64,000 nucleotides of DNA from JABMQB01 sp963678235 (lineage in GTDB: Bacteria; Bacteroidota; Bacteroidia; Bacteroidales; Prolixibacteraceae): positions 2,480,001-2,544,000 of the forward strand of contig OY782766.1 of assembly GCA_963678235.1 (NCBI GenBank), in the 5' to 3' direction. The position numbers and the translations under genes are program-made. This document shows, piece by piece, positions 52,168-60,240 of the stretch. The stretch's first letter is position 1; the number at the start of each line of letters is the position of its first letter. The notes under the pieces are model-generated. The model was not told where the DNA came from, searched no databases, and worked only from the letters and a program-made list of their open reading frames with translations.

Positions 52168-52175
52168 TATTTTTG
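52168..52175 (+). promoter_or_regulatory. -7 box of the MarR-type gene
   Basis: TATTTTTG matches TAnnTTTG, 17 bp before the ATG at 52193, giving a short leader. Confidence 0.5.
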
Positions 52176-52192
52176 TGCAAACTTGCTTGTAA

Positions 52193-52675
52193 ATGGATAC
52201 CACGGAAATTTTAATCAAAATTCGAAAAATTGTACGCTCAATAGATATTGAATCAAAAAAGATCCAGAAAGATTATGGTGTAAGTATCCCACAAGTTTTA
52301 TGTCTTAACTTTTTGCATGTATCGCCAAACTACCAATCCACACAAGGTGAAATCCGTAAATTTTTAAACCTAAACCCAAGCACAGTAAGTGGCATAATTA
52401 ACCGTCTCGAAAAAAAAGGATTGTTGGCAAGGTTACCAAAACTTGGCGACAAAAGAGTTGTTAATATTGCCTTGACATCTGCTGGTGATAATCTTCTTAA
52501 AAGCATTCCTGCCCTTTTGCACGAAGAGCTATCAAATAAACTTCAAATGCTGCCTATTGATGAACTAAATACTGTGGAAAAAGGATTAAATACATTGGTA
52601 ACAATTTTAGATATTGATAAAATTGAAGCTTCGCCAATGATCACTACAGGAGTCGAACTTGACTCTGATGCATAG
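52193..52675 (+). CDS. MarR-family transcriptional regulator
   Basis: 160 residues. The winged helix is seen in VSIPQVLCLNFL, TQGEIRKFLNLNPSTVSGIINRLEKKGLLARLPKLGDKRVVNIALTSAGDNLL, with the usual Asp-Lys-Arg wing. Such proteins sense small ligands and regulate nearby or distant genes. It lies upstream of, and on the same strand as, the beta-lysine genes but 636 bp away, so control of that operon is only a possibility. Confidence 0.88.
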   Translation: MDTTEILIKIRKIVRSIDIESKKIQKDYGVSIPQVLCLNFLHVSPNYQSTQGEIRKFLNLNPSTVSGIINRLEKKGLLARLPKLGDKRVVNIALTSAGDNLLKSIPALLHEELSNKLQMLPIDELNTVEKGLNTLVTILDIDKIEASPMITTGVELDSDA

Positions 52676-53311
52676 GATAACATTATATTTCTCTAGTTTA
52701 TAACGACGTTGTCGTATGAAATATCTTACTTATCATATTATTTCTACAGAAACCAAATAAAGAATAGATTAATGATCCTTTCGAAACTCATCGTAAATTT
52801 AGCCTTAATTAATCCTAAACAACGCCCCTCTCGAAGCTACAATATTGTTGTTCTTTAAATATTTTTATATTTTTGTTCGTATAGAAACTATTTGGTTTAT
52901 ATATGAGTATTAGAAAAAGAGAAGGCATAAAAAGAATAAACTCCAAAACAGTGAAAGCAATTTTGGATACTGTGTTCGGGATAAACCTGTTAAAACACAA
53001 TTTACCCCCTACAATTTGACGGATTTCTAAGTACAAACTTTTTATTCTGACTTAAGTTTCATTAATACCGGATACCTGATTAAAAAGAATATTGAAAACA
53101 AAAGACGGCAATATTCTAAATCCTTAAAAACAACACAGGTACAGCCCTAAAAAATCTTCTCCAAAAGAATAAAAAGCAAAGTCGGATATTTTCAACAGGG
53201 GCAACGAAATCCTGAAATAATCCGAAAACTAAAGGAAAGTTTTAAAACTCTTTCTGCAACATCAACACAAGTTCAGCAGCTACATTTTTAAATAAATAAA
53301 CATTCACAAAA
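52676..53311. other. 636-bp spacer before the beta-lysine operon
   Basis: No recognised gene. A promoter-like TATTTTTG lies near 52869, followed by a 38-codon frame (52903-53019; begins MSIRKREGIKR), unmatched to any family. Between about 53155 and 53290 a frame reads VGYFQQGQRNPEIIRKLKES and further, ending in a stop shortly before ablA; it has no start and may be decayed coding sequence. The spacer length and the upstream MarR gene leave room for a regulated leader. Confidence 0.35.
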
Positions 53312-54616
53312 ATGATTTACAACAATAAACAACAAGCCATTGCCAACAAAATTGAAGAAGAACCACAGAAATCAAAATGGAAAGATTGGCGGTGGCAACT
53401 GAAACATTCCATAAGGTCAATTGACAAATTTGAAACCCTTACCGGAATCAAATTCGATGAAGATGAAAGGCAAGAACTTAAAAAAACGCTTCAAAAGTTC
53501 CCCTTATCCATCACTCCATATTACTTATCCCTCATCGATAAAAATAACTTTAGGAATGATCCTGTTTTTAAACAATCATTTGGAGGTGTTGAAGAATTAA
53601 TTACCTTAAAATCAGAGTTCGAAGACCCATTATCGGAAGAAGGCGATAGTCCGGTTGAAGGCATTACACACAGATATCCGGACAGGGTATTGTTCCATGT
53701 GAGCAATATTTGTTCGATGTATTGCAGGCATTGCACCCGAAAAAGAAAAGTTGGGGATATTGACAGTGTACCGTCAAAAGATCAGCTAAAAAAAGGGATT
53801 GAGTATATTGCCAATACCCACCAAATAAGAGATGTGTTGCTTTCAGGCGGGGATCCTTTAATGCTTTCTGACGATAAAATTAATTGGCTACTCTCAGAGA
53901 TTAGCAAAATCCCTCATGTGGAAATCATCCGGATTGGAACCAGGATGCCAGTTGTTTTACCATACCGTATAACTGATAAACTGGTTTCGATATTAAAAAA
54001 ATACCAACCACTATGGATCAATACGCATTTTAACCATCCAAATGAAATTACGGCTTCAGCAAAAGAAGCGTTATCCAAATTAGCCGATGGCGGATTTCCT
54101 CTTGGAAACCAGTCGGTTCTATTGGCCGATATTAACGACTGCCCAAGGATAATGAAATCGTTGCTTCACAAATTGGTTCAAAACAGGGTTCGCCCATATT
54201 ATTTGTACCAGTGTGATTTATCCGAGGGGCTGTCACATTTTCGTACCCCGATCGGAAAAGGTATTGAAATAATGGAAAGCCTTGTTGGCCATACCACTGG
54301 TTTTGCGCGCCCAACATATGTTATTGATGCTCCCGGTGGTGGCGGAAAAATTCCAGTCATGCCCAACTATATAATTTCATGGTCGACAAACAAAGTTATA
54401 CTTCGGAATTATGAAGGGGTAATTACCACCTATAAAGAACCAGATAATTATCAAACAAAAATGTGTGACAGGAACTGTGAAGATTGTGACCTGGACTTAA
54501 AACTAAAAGAAGTGGATGAAGCGGAAGCCATTGGAATTGAAAAATTACTGTCGGATTCTGACGATTCAATTTCTTTAATACCGGAAGACAACGAACGAAT
54601 AATGAGGAGAGATTAA
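53312..54616 (+). CDS. ablA: Lysine 2,3-aminomutase
   Basis: 434 residues. The radical SAM cysteines C134, C138 and C141 are in NICSMYCRHCTRKRKVG; the PLP Lys is K346 in DAPGGGGKIPVMPNY; YYLYQCDLSEGLSHFRTPI is the substrate-binding region; a C-terminal Cys cluster (MCDRNCEDCDLD) may bind zinc. It converts L-alpha-lysine to L-beta-lysine. Followed after 3 bp by an N6-beta-lysine acetyltransferase gene, which points to osmolyte synthesis rather than lysine fermentation (no kamDE or kce/kdd genes are seen). Confidence 0.93.
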   Translation: MIYNNKQQAIANKIEEEPQKSKWKDWRWQLKHSIRSIDKFETLTGIKFDEDERQELKKTLQKFPLSITPYYLSLIDKNNFRNDPVFKQSFGGVEELITLKSEFEDPLSEEGDSPVEGITHRYPDRVLFHVSNICSMYCRHCTRKRKVGDIDSVPSKDQLKKGIEYIANTHQIRDVLLSGGDPLMLSDDKINWLLSEISKIPHVEIIRIGTRMPVVLPYRITDKLVSILKKYQPLWINTHFNHPNEITASAKEALSKLADGGFPLGNQSVLLADINDCPRIMKSLLHKLVQNRVRPYYLYQCDLSEGLSHFRTPIGKGIEIMESLVGHTTGFARPTYVIDAPGGGGKIPVMPNYIISWSTNKVILRNYEGVITTYKEPDNYQTKMCDRNCEDCDLDLKLKEVDEAEAIGIEKLLSDSDDSISLIPEDNERIMRRD

Positions 54617-54619
54617 CAG

Positions 54620-55456
54620 ATGCAGGACAAGATCGAAAAAATAGGAAAAGGATCGGTTATTCAACACGGCAGTTTAAACAAGCGCGTTTATTTAATGAAG
54701 CTAAAAGAAGAAGACAGCCCATTCATCATTTCGCAATTAAATAACCTGGCCAGAAAATATGGGTACACAAAATTATTTTGTAAGGTTCCCGATTGGGCTG
54801 CACCCTTATTTTATGCAAATGGGTTTATTTTAGAAGCACAAATACCAAAATGTTATGGCAATAAAAACGATGCTTTTCTGGTATCAAAATTTTTAAACTC
54901 CGACAGGTTATTGGAAATCGAAACCGAACAGCTATACGAATTCAGTAAAATGTTACTTGATGCGGGAATTCTAAACAAGAATCTCGATAGGTCATCCGGT
55001 TTTGTGGTGAAAAGCCTTGGCGAAAATGAATCGGAACAAATAGCTGAAATTTACAGGGAAGTATTCCTAACCTATCCCTTCCCTATTCATAATCCGGCAT
55101 ATATAGAAAATTCAATGAACGAAGATGTTCAATATTTTGGAATTGAAATCAAAGGAAAGCTGGTTGCCCTGGCTTCCGCAGAAGTGGATAAGTCAGACCT
55201 AAATGCAGAGGTTACTGATTTTGCAACACTGCCCAAAGCACGCGGCAAAAACCTTTCTGTCCATTTGCTTCAAACCATTGAGGAGGAAATGAAAAAACAA
55301 GGGATAAAAACACTGTACACAATAGCCCGGCTAAACTCCATCGGAATGAATAAAACTTTCCTAAAAATGGGGTATACCTATTCCGGAACGCTTATAAAAA
55401 ACACCAACATTTCCGGAAATATTGAAAGTATGAATGTATTCTATAAACACATATAA
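54620..55456 (+). CDS. ablB: Beta-lysine N6-acetyltransferase
   Basis: 278 residues. The C-terminal GNAT domain is visible: LVALASAEVDKSDLNAEVTDFATLPKARGKNLSVHLLQTIEE, containing the acetyl-CoA loop ARGKNLS, and TIARLNSIGMNKTFLKMGYTYSG. The N-terminal part matches the longer AblB type rather than a minimal GNAT. With AblA it makes N-epsilon-acetyl-beta-lysine, a compatible solute known from methanogens and some bacteria. It abuts ablA and is followed by a small unknown gene. Confidence 0.9.
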   Translation: MQDKIEKIGKGSVIQHGSLNKRVYLMKLKEEDSPFIISQLNNLARKYGYTKLFCKVPDWAAPLFYANGFILEAQIPKCYGNKNDAFLVSKFLNSDRLLEIETEQLYEFSKMLLDAGILNKNLDRSSGFVVKSLGENESEQIAEIYREVFLTYPFPIHNPAYIENSMNEDVQYFGIEIKGKLVALASAEVDKSDLNAEVTDFATLPKARGKNLSVHLLQTIEEEMKKQGIKTLYTIARLNSIGMNKTFLKMGYTYSGTLIKNTNISGNIESMNVFYKHI

Positions 55457-55457
55457 T

Positions 55458-55637
55458 ATGAACCTAGGTAAATTGTGCCGTTTCTCAAAAATTTGCCCAG
55501 CCTATTCGGGGAAGATAAAAATTAATGAAACCCCTTTATTATTGCATAAGAATGTGTTCTGTAATAGAGGATATAAGGGATGGAAAAATTGTGAGTTGTA
55601 CGACTCATTTGAGAAATCAGAAGAAGTACAAGAGTAA
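55458..55637 (+). CDS. Small cysteine-containing protein of unknown function in the abl operon
   Basis: 59 residues from the ATG immediately after the ablB stop. The pattern CRFSKICPAYSG ... FCNRGYKGWKNCELY contains four Cys (C-x5-C, then C-x8-C) that could bind a metal, with an FCN-x-G-x-KGW core. I do not recognise the family. Two codons after ablB, same strand, so co-translated with it. Confidence 0.6.
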   Translation: MNLGKLCRFSKICPAYSGKIKINETPLLLHKNVFCNRGYKGWKNCELYDSFEKSEEVQE

Positions 55638-55658
55638 ATAAAGCAGAAAATAAGAACA

Positions 55659-55883
55659 ATGAAAAGCACGAAAAAAACAGAAGAATTAAGTAATCAACAG
55701 GAAAAACAAGTTATTGAGTTTCTTCATAAAAATGGAAGAACGATGTATGGGAACATTATAAAAGAACTTAATACCGGAGTTAAAACAGGACAAGAAATAA
55801 TTTTCTCCCTCCTTTCGAAAGGTATCATTAGAAAATATAATAATTCTTCTTATCTCGAATTAAATATGGAACCAAAAGAGTAA
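55659..55883 (+). CDS. Small winged-helix-like protein of unknown function
   Basis: 74 residues, highly charged at both ends. The centre, QVIEFLHKNGRTMYGNIIKELNTGVKTGQEIIFSLLSKGIIRKYNNSSYLEL, has the alternation expected of a winged helix-turn-helix, so a DNA-binding role is possible. It lies between the Cys-containing small gene (21 bp) and the symporter gene, on the same strand. Unrecognised otherwise. Confidence 0.55.
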   Translation: MKSTKKTEELSNQQEKQVIEFLHKNGRTMYGNIIKELNTGVKTGQEIIFSLLSKGIIRKYNNSSYLELNMEPKE

Positions 55884-55949
55884 CTCATTTTCTAATATTT
55901 GAGAACCAACAACCATCTTAATTCCATAATCCAAATACAAATTAAAACT

Positions 55950-57350
55950 ATGCATATTATTGATCTGGCAATATTTTGCACATATCTGATTGCCATGCTG
56001 GGTGTCGGCTTTTATTTCATGAGAAAAAACAGCAGTACCGATGATTATTTTGTTGGTGGAAGAAAACTAAACAGCTTACATATTGGATTATCGGTAGTGG
56101 CAACCGACGTTGGAGGCGGATTTTCCATTGGACTTGGAGGACTTGGATTTACCATGGGACTTTCGGGAAGTTGGTTGCTGTTTACCGGCTTGTTGGGAGC
56201 CTGGCTTAGCGGCGTTTTATTAATTCCCAAAGTTGCAGACCTAGCACGAAGAAAAGGCTTTCTTTCATTCCCTCAGTTTCTAGAATATAAATTCAATAAG
56301 AATGTTGCAATATTTGCCGGAATAATTTCAGCAATTGGCTATTTAGGGTTTACCAGTTCTCAAATACTTGCCGGGGCAAAACTTGCATCATCAACATTTA
56401 CAGGACTTTCATTGAACAACGCCTTGCTAATAATGGGCATAATAGCGATTGTTTACACCGTTTTAGGAGGATTAAAAGCTGTAATCTATACCGACACAAT
56501 TCAATGGATAGTACTTATGGTTGGGCTAATTTTTATTAGCCTGCCCTTTGCATATTTTAAAATTGGGGGGATGCAGGCCATAAAAGCTACACTCAAGCCT
56601 GAGTTCTTAAGCCTGACGTCCATCACTTGGCAGCAAATAGTTAATTGGATGTTTACAATAATCCCGATTTGGTTTATTGGAATGACCTTATACCAACGTA
56701 TTTATGCAGCCAAAAATACCAGGACTGCACAAAAAGGATGGTTTATTGCTGGTCTGTTTGAATATCCTTTAATGGCATTTATTGGGGTCATTTTAGGTAT
56801 GTTTGCGAAAGTAGCCATGGAGAATGGACAATTGCCCGGATTTGGCTCGGGGGTATCCGATGCCGAAATGGGACTTCCAATATTACTAAAAACAATTCTA
56901 CCTGTCGGGTTTATGGGAGTTGTGCTATCGGCATATTTTTCAGCAATAATGTCTACCGCCGATAGCTGTTTAATGGCCTCTTCAGGAAATATTATTACCG
57001 ATGTATTAAAACTTCACCGATCGCCAAATAGCCTTCGTATTTCTCAAATCCTTACTTTAGTGGTTGGGATTATCGCCCTGTTTCTTGCCATGAAAATGAA
57101 CAACGTACTTGAACTGATGCTTCATTCGTATTCATTTATGGTTTCCGGAATGATCGTTCCTGTATTAATGGCATTGTTTGCAAAGAAATTAAACGCACGG
57201 GCAGCTCTCGCATCAATGATAATCGGTGGTATCACAACACTCTCATTAGTTATCTTAAATGTGAACCTTCCTTTAGGATTAGATGCCAATATTTATGGGA
57301 TTTCAGCATCATTAATTTTGTATTTAATCGTTGATTATTTAAAATTATAG
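55950..57350 (+). CDS. Sodium:solute symporter family transporter
   Basis: 466 residues from the ATG at 55950; the frame can be extended 17 codons upstream but the added residues are polar and the membrane protein naturally begins with MHIIDLAIFCTYLIAML. About 13 hydrophobic helices, RKNSSTDDYFVGGRKL at the first loop, ATDVGGGFSIGLGGLGF with Na+-site residues, and SAIMSTADSCLMASSGN on helix 8 are standard for the SSS family. Substrate unknown; linkage to the abl genes suggests lysine, a compatible solute or a related amine. Confidence 0.87.
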   Translation: MHIIDLAIFCTYLIAMLGVGFYFMRKNSSTDDYFVGGRKLNSLHIGLSVVATDVGGGFSIGLGGLGFTMGLSGSWLLFTGLLGAWLSGVLLIPKVADLARRKGFLSFPQFLEYKFNKNVAIFAGIISAIGYLGFTSSQILAGAKLASSTFTGLSLNNALLIMGIIAIVYTVLGGLKAVIYTDTIQWIVLMVGLIFISLPFAYFKIGGMQAIKATLKPEFLSLTSITWQQIVNWMFTIIPIWFIGMTLYQRIYAAKNTRTAQKGWFIAGLFEYPLMAFIGVILGMFAKVAMENGQLPGFGSGVSDAEMGLPILLKTILPVGFMGVVLSAYFSAIMSTADSCLMASSGNIITDVLKLHRSPNSLRISQILTLVVGIIALFLAMKMNNVLELMLHSYSFMVSGMIVPVLMALFAKKLNARAALASMIIGGITTLSLVILNVNLPLGLDANIYGISASLILYLIVDYLKL

Positions 57351-57479
57351 TTTCCCAGAAAGCTAATCTTTAGGCAGTATTTTCAGATCAGTTTTTTAAC
57401 AAAACAAAGATCCCCTTTTGCTTAAAAAATTCATTTATATGAACAATTCGTTCGTGCCAAAGGTTTTTATTCAGAAATC

Positions 57480-57848
57480 ATGCGTGATACAGACAAGTTT
57501 TATTTAAACCAGGAAGAACCTAGCAGGAGTACATTTATGGCTTTGAGGGACTATATTTTATCGCTCGATCCGTTAATTACCCACGATATAAAGTACGGAA
57601 GCCCGTTTTTCAGCTATAAAGGAAGAATGTTCTGCTATTTATGGAAAGACAAAAAATTGAACGAACCATACATAGGAGTTGTTGAAGGAAACAGGATTGA
57701 CCATCCAATGTTGGAGAAAGGAAACCGAACTCGAATAAAAATATTGCGGATAAAAAATAATGAAGACTTGCCTATTAACACCATAAATGAAATCCTTCAG
57801 CAGTCATTAGACTTTTACAGGCATGGAGTTATCAAAACCAAAAAGTAA
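57480..57848 (+). CDS. DUF1801 (YdhG-like) protein
   Basis: 122 residues. The segment PSRSTFMALRDYILSLDPLITHDIKYGSPFFSYKGRMFCYLW is the DUF1801 core, with the frataxin-like fold of YdhG/YdeI proteins. Its role is unclear. It starts at the ATG at 57480; a single-gene transcript is likely. Confidence 0.8.
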   Translation: MRDTDKFYLNQEEPSRSTFMALRDYILSLDPLITHDIKYGSPFFSYKGRMFCYLWKDKKLNEPYIGVVEGNRIDHPMLEKGNRTRIKILRIKNNEDLPINTINEILQQSLDFYRHGVIKTKK

Positions 57849-57941
57849 GGACGCCCCCCAAGGTATTATCCTGTTTTTCATCTAAAATTATGTTTTGAAC
57901 AAAGCCAATAATCCCCTACATTTACAAGCAAAGAAATTTCT

Positions 57942-58499
57942 ATGCATGGATTTTTGCATAATATATTACCAGCCGATAAAGCGAATGAGTTGCTTTTAAT
58001 TGGGCAAGAGCGAACAATAAAAAAGGGAGAGTTCTTTATTCGGGCAGGGGAAATACCAAAAAAATTCGCCTATGTAAATTCCGGATTGTTCAGGTATTTG
58101 TATATCCATAAAAATGGAAATGAATTTACGAAAGGATTGATTACGGAGCATAATTTTATCAGCGCCTATTCAGCAATGATCAGCCAAACTCCATCCTTCT
58201 TTTATATTGAGGCTTTAGAAGATTCCGATGTGTTTGAAATACCCTATCCCAAATGGCAAATCATGTTGGCATCAGATACATTTTGGACTAAATTCCTTCT
58301 TGGCTTTATTGAAAAGGGATTCAACAAAAAGGAAAAAAGGGAACGTGACCTGCTTTTGCTCGATGCAGAAACGAGGTACCTTGGCTTTTTAGAAGAGTTT
58401 CCCGGTCTTGACAAAAGAATTAGTCAGGGTATTATTGCTTCATACCTGGGGATACAACCAGAATCACTAAGCAGGATCAAGAAAAATATCCGCTCTTAA
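57942..58499 (+). CDS. Crp/Fnr-family transcriptional regulator
   Basis: 185 residues. The N-terminal cyclic-nucleotide-binding-like beta roll shows TIKKGEFFIRAGEIPKKFAYVNSGLFRYL and SAMISQTPSFFYIEALEDSDVFEI; the C-terminal helix-turn-helix is KRISQGIIASYLGIQPESLSRIKKNI. No cAMP-binding Arg-Ser motif or Fe-S cysteines are visible, so the ligand is not predicted. The SDR gene follows 70 bp later and may be its target. Confidence 0.85.
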   Translation: MHGFLHNILPADKANELLLIGQERTIKKGEFFIRAGEIPKKFAYVNSGLFRYLYIHKNGNEFTKGLITEHNFISAYSAMISQTPSFFYIEALEDSDVFEIPYPKWQIMLASDTFWTKFLLGFIEKGFNKKEKRERDLLLLDAETRYLGFLEEFPGLDKRISQGIIASYLGIQPESLSRIKKNIRS

Positions 58500-58568
58500 C
58501 ATAGATCAATGTGATTTAATTTCGGGCTCCTTTATTTTGTAATACTAAGAATTACAAAATATTAAATC

Positions 58569-59309
58569 ATGAATTTAACAAACAACACAGTATTAATTAC
58601 CGGAGGTAGTTCAGGCATCGGACTTGAGCTAAGCAAAAGATTGGTTGCTTTGAACAATAAGGTCATAATTTGTGGCCGCTCAGAAGAAAAACTAAATGCT
58701 GCCAAAGCACTTATACCAGAATTGGTAACCTATCCATGCGATTTATCAAACAAAGAACAATGCCTTGATTTGACGGCTTGGTTGAAACAAAACCACAAAG
58801 ATTTAAATGTATTGATCAATAATGCAGCACTGGTACATAATACCAACTTTATGGAAGCAAAGGATGCAACTTCTATGGCTGAATTGGAGATAAATACCAA
58901 TCTTTTAGCGCCAATAATTTTAATCAAAGAATTGGTGCCAATTTTAGTAAAGAATGCCAATCCAACACTGATAAATGTTACGACAGGGTTGATATACACC
59001 CCAAGGGCATCCTATCCGTTTTATAATTCTACCAAAGCTGCCCTTCACTCTTTTACGCAAATATTAAGGGCGCAACTTAGCAAAACCGATCTTGAAATTA
59101 TCGAGGTAATGTTTCCTGCAGTGGATACGCCCTGGCATAAAAACAATCCTCCGAAATTGGCTATTCCGGTCGATCAGGCAGTTGAAGAAATGATAAAAAG
59201 CTTGTCAAAGGGCATTCCCGAAATTAGAATCGCAAAAGTTAAGTTGCTCTATTTTTTATCGAGGATTGCCCCAAATTTTGCATTCAAAAAGATAAATAAC
59301 CTTCAATAA
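58569..59309 (+). CDS. Short-chain dehydrogenase/reductase, DltE-like
   Basis: 246 residues. Rossmann loop VLITGGSSGIGLELSKRL, Asn in VLINNAAL, and the catalytic Ser-Tyr-Lys region TTGLIYTPRASYPFYNSTKAALHSF (Tyr and Lys separated by three residues). CGRSEEKL after the second strand favours NADP. The type resembles DltE-like SDRs; the substrate is unknown. Lies downstream of a Crp-type regulator. Confidence 0.87.
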   Translation: MNLTNNTVLITGGSSGIGLELSKRLVALNNKVIICGRSEEKLNAAKALIPELVTYPCDLSNKEQCLDLTAWLKQNHKDLNVLINNAALVHNTNFMEAKDATSMAELEINTNLLAPIILIKELVPILVKNANPTLINVTTGLIYTPRASYPFYNSTKAALHSFTQILRAQLSKTDLEIIEVMFPAVDTPWHKNNPPKLAIPVDQAVEEMIKSLSKGIPEIRIAKVKLLYFLSRIAPNFAFKKINNLQ

Positions 59310-59317
59310 AATTCATT

Positions 59318-59761
59318 TTAATTTGAACTACTGGAATGATCACTTATTATTACCCAACTACCGTCAATCTTTTTCCAAACCAGGGTAAAATGCCCATGCA
59401 TATCCCCGATACTTCTTGAGAGGTAAAACTTTCCGATCATTAATGCAGAGTTATCCTCAATTTTTAACAACTCCAATACGGTAAATTTTAACTTACCCAT
59501 GGCAGTTTTATCGGGATATCCTTTTAAGTAACTTTCACGTGTTGCTTCCCAACCATAAGTTACCCCACTTCTACCTATAAATGTGAGTCTCTCCGACTTC
59601 CAATATCCCTCCATAAAACCATCAATATCTGCATTGTTCCAGGCAGATTCTGTCTTAGAAAACACTTCCTTAATTTGCAATTCATCCTGCTCCCCTAATT
59701 TTTGTTTTGCTTCGATAAGATGTGGAATACTTAGTGCAAATAATATTATCAGAAATCTCAT
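59318..59761 (-). CDS. Exported SnoaL/DUF4440-like protein
   Basis: 147 residues. A signal peptide (FLIILFALSIPHLIEA) precedes an NTF2-like domain: FSKTESAWNNADIDGFMEGYWKSERLTFIGRSGVTYGWEATRESY and FTLVWKKIDGSWVIISDHSS. Such domains often act as small hydrolases or ligand-binding proteins; no catalytic residue can be assigned. Convergent with the SDR gene (8 bp apart). Confidence 0.8.
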   Translation of the reverse strand: MRFLIILFALSIPHLIEAKQKLGEQDELQIKEVFSKTESAWNNADIDGFMEGYWKSERLTFIGRSGVTYGWEATRESYLKGYPDKTAMGKLKFTVLELLKIEDNSALMIGKFYLSRSIGDMHGHFTLVWKKIDGSWVIISDHSSSSN

Positions 59762-60240
59762 GATATTTATTTTTTAGACATTAATCACTAACAAAGCTAA
59801 AGACTTTATAACAGTATTAGGCTAACATTTATCATTCAAGAATGAGGTTCATTTTGTTAAGACTAAACAACTATAGATTGGAAATCCATTGGTTTTAAGA
59901 ATTCGAATGAAATTCGATAATTAAAATGATATTTGGCGGGAAGGCAGAAGTCAGAAGACGGAAAAAAAGCATAACGTACTCTGATTTAACTTCCGGCTTC
60001 GTGCTTCAGACCTCCATCATAAAAAAGATATTTATAGAAACTAAAGTAGCTGCAATGAAATTGCAGGGTTTTAACCTTTAACTAGAAAATAAAGAATTCC
60101 CAGCTCATTTTTTAATTCTTTCAACAACTTGATACTTAAAACTAATATGATTTTTTTGGTTCGATCGTAAACTCTTCCTTATAAATAGTTTATATTAGTA
60201 CAAAGGAAAGTGTATCTATATTTTATATCGGCATTTTACC
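59762..60240. other. 479-bp spacer with an imperfect inverted repeat
   Basis: Divergent spacer before the hybrid kinase. It contains an imperfect inverted repeat: GGGAAGGCAGAAGTCAGAAG... at 59938-59964 and its partner ACTTCCGGCTTCGTGCTTCAG... at 59989-60015, about 13 of 17 core bases pairing across a 24-base loop. The unit (GAAG every few bases) resembles the low-complexity filler at 47221. No gene or RNA recognised. Confidence 0.45.

Noticed and set aside
52903..53019. A 38-codon open frame in the spacer before ablA
   Set aside because: It has a promoter-like box upstream but no recognisable sequence features, so I could not support it as a gene.
53312..54616. The aminomutase as part of a lysine fermentation pathway
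   Set aside because: Genes for the later steps (kamDE, kdd, kce, kal) are absent, while an acetyltransferase of the osmolyte pathway directly follows.
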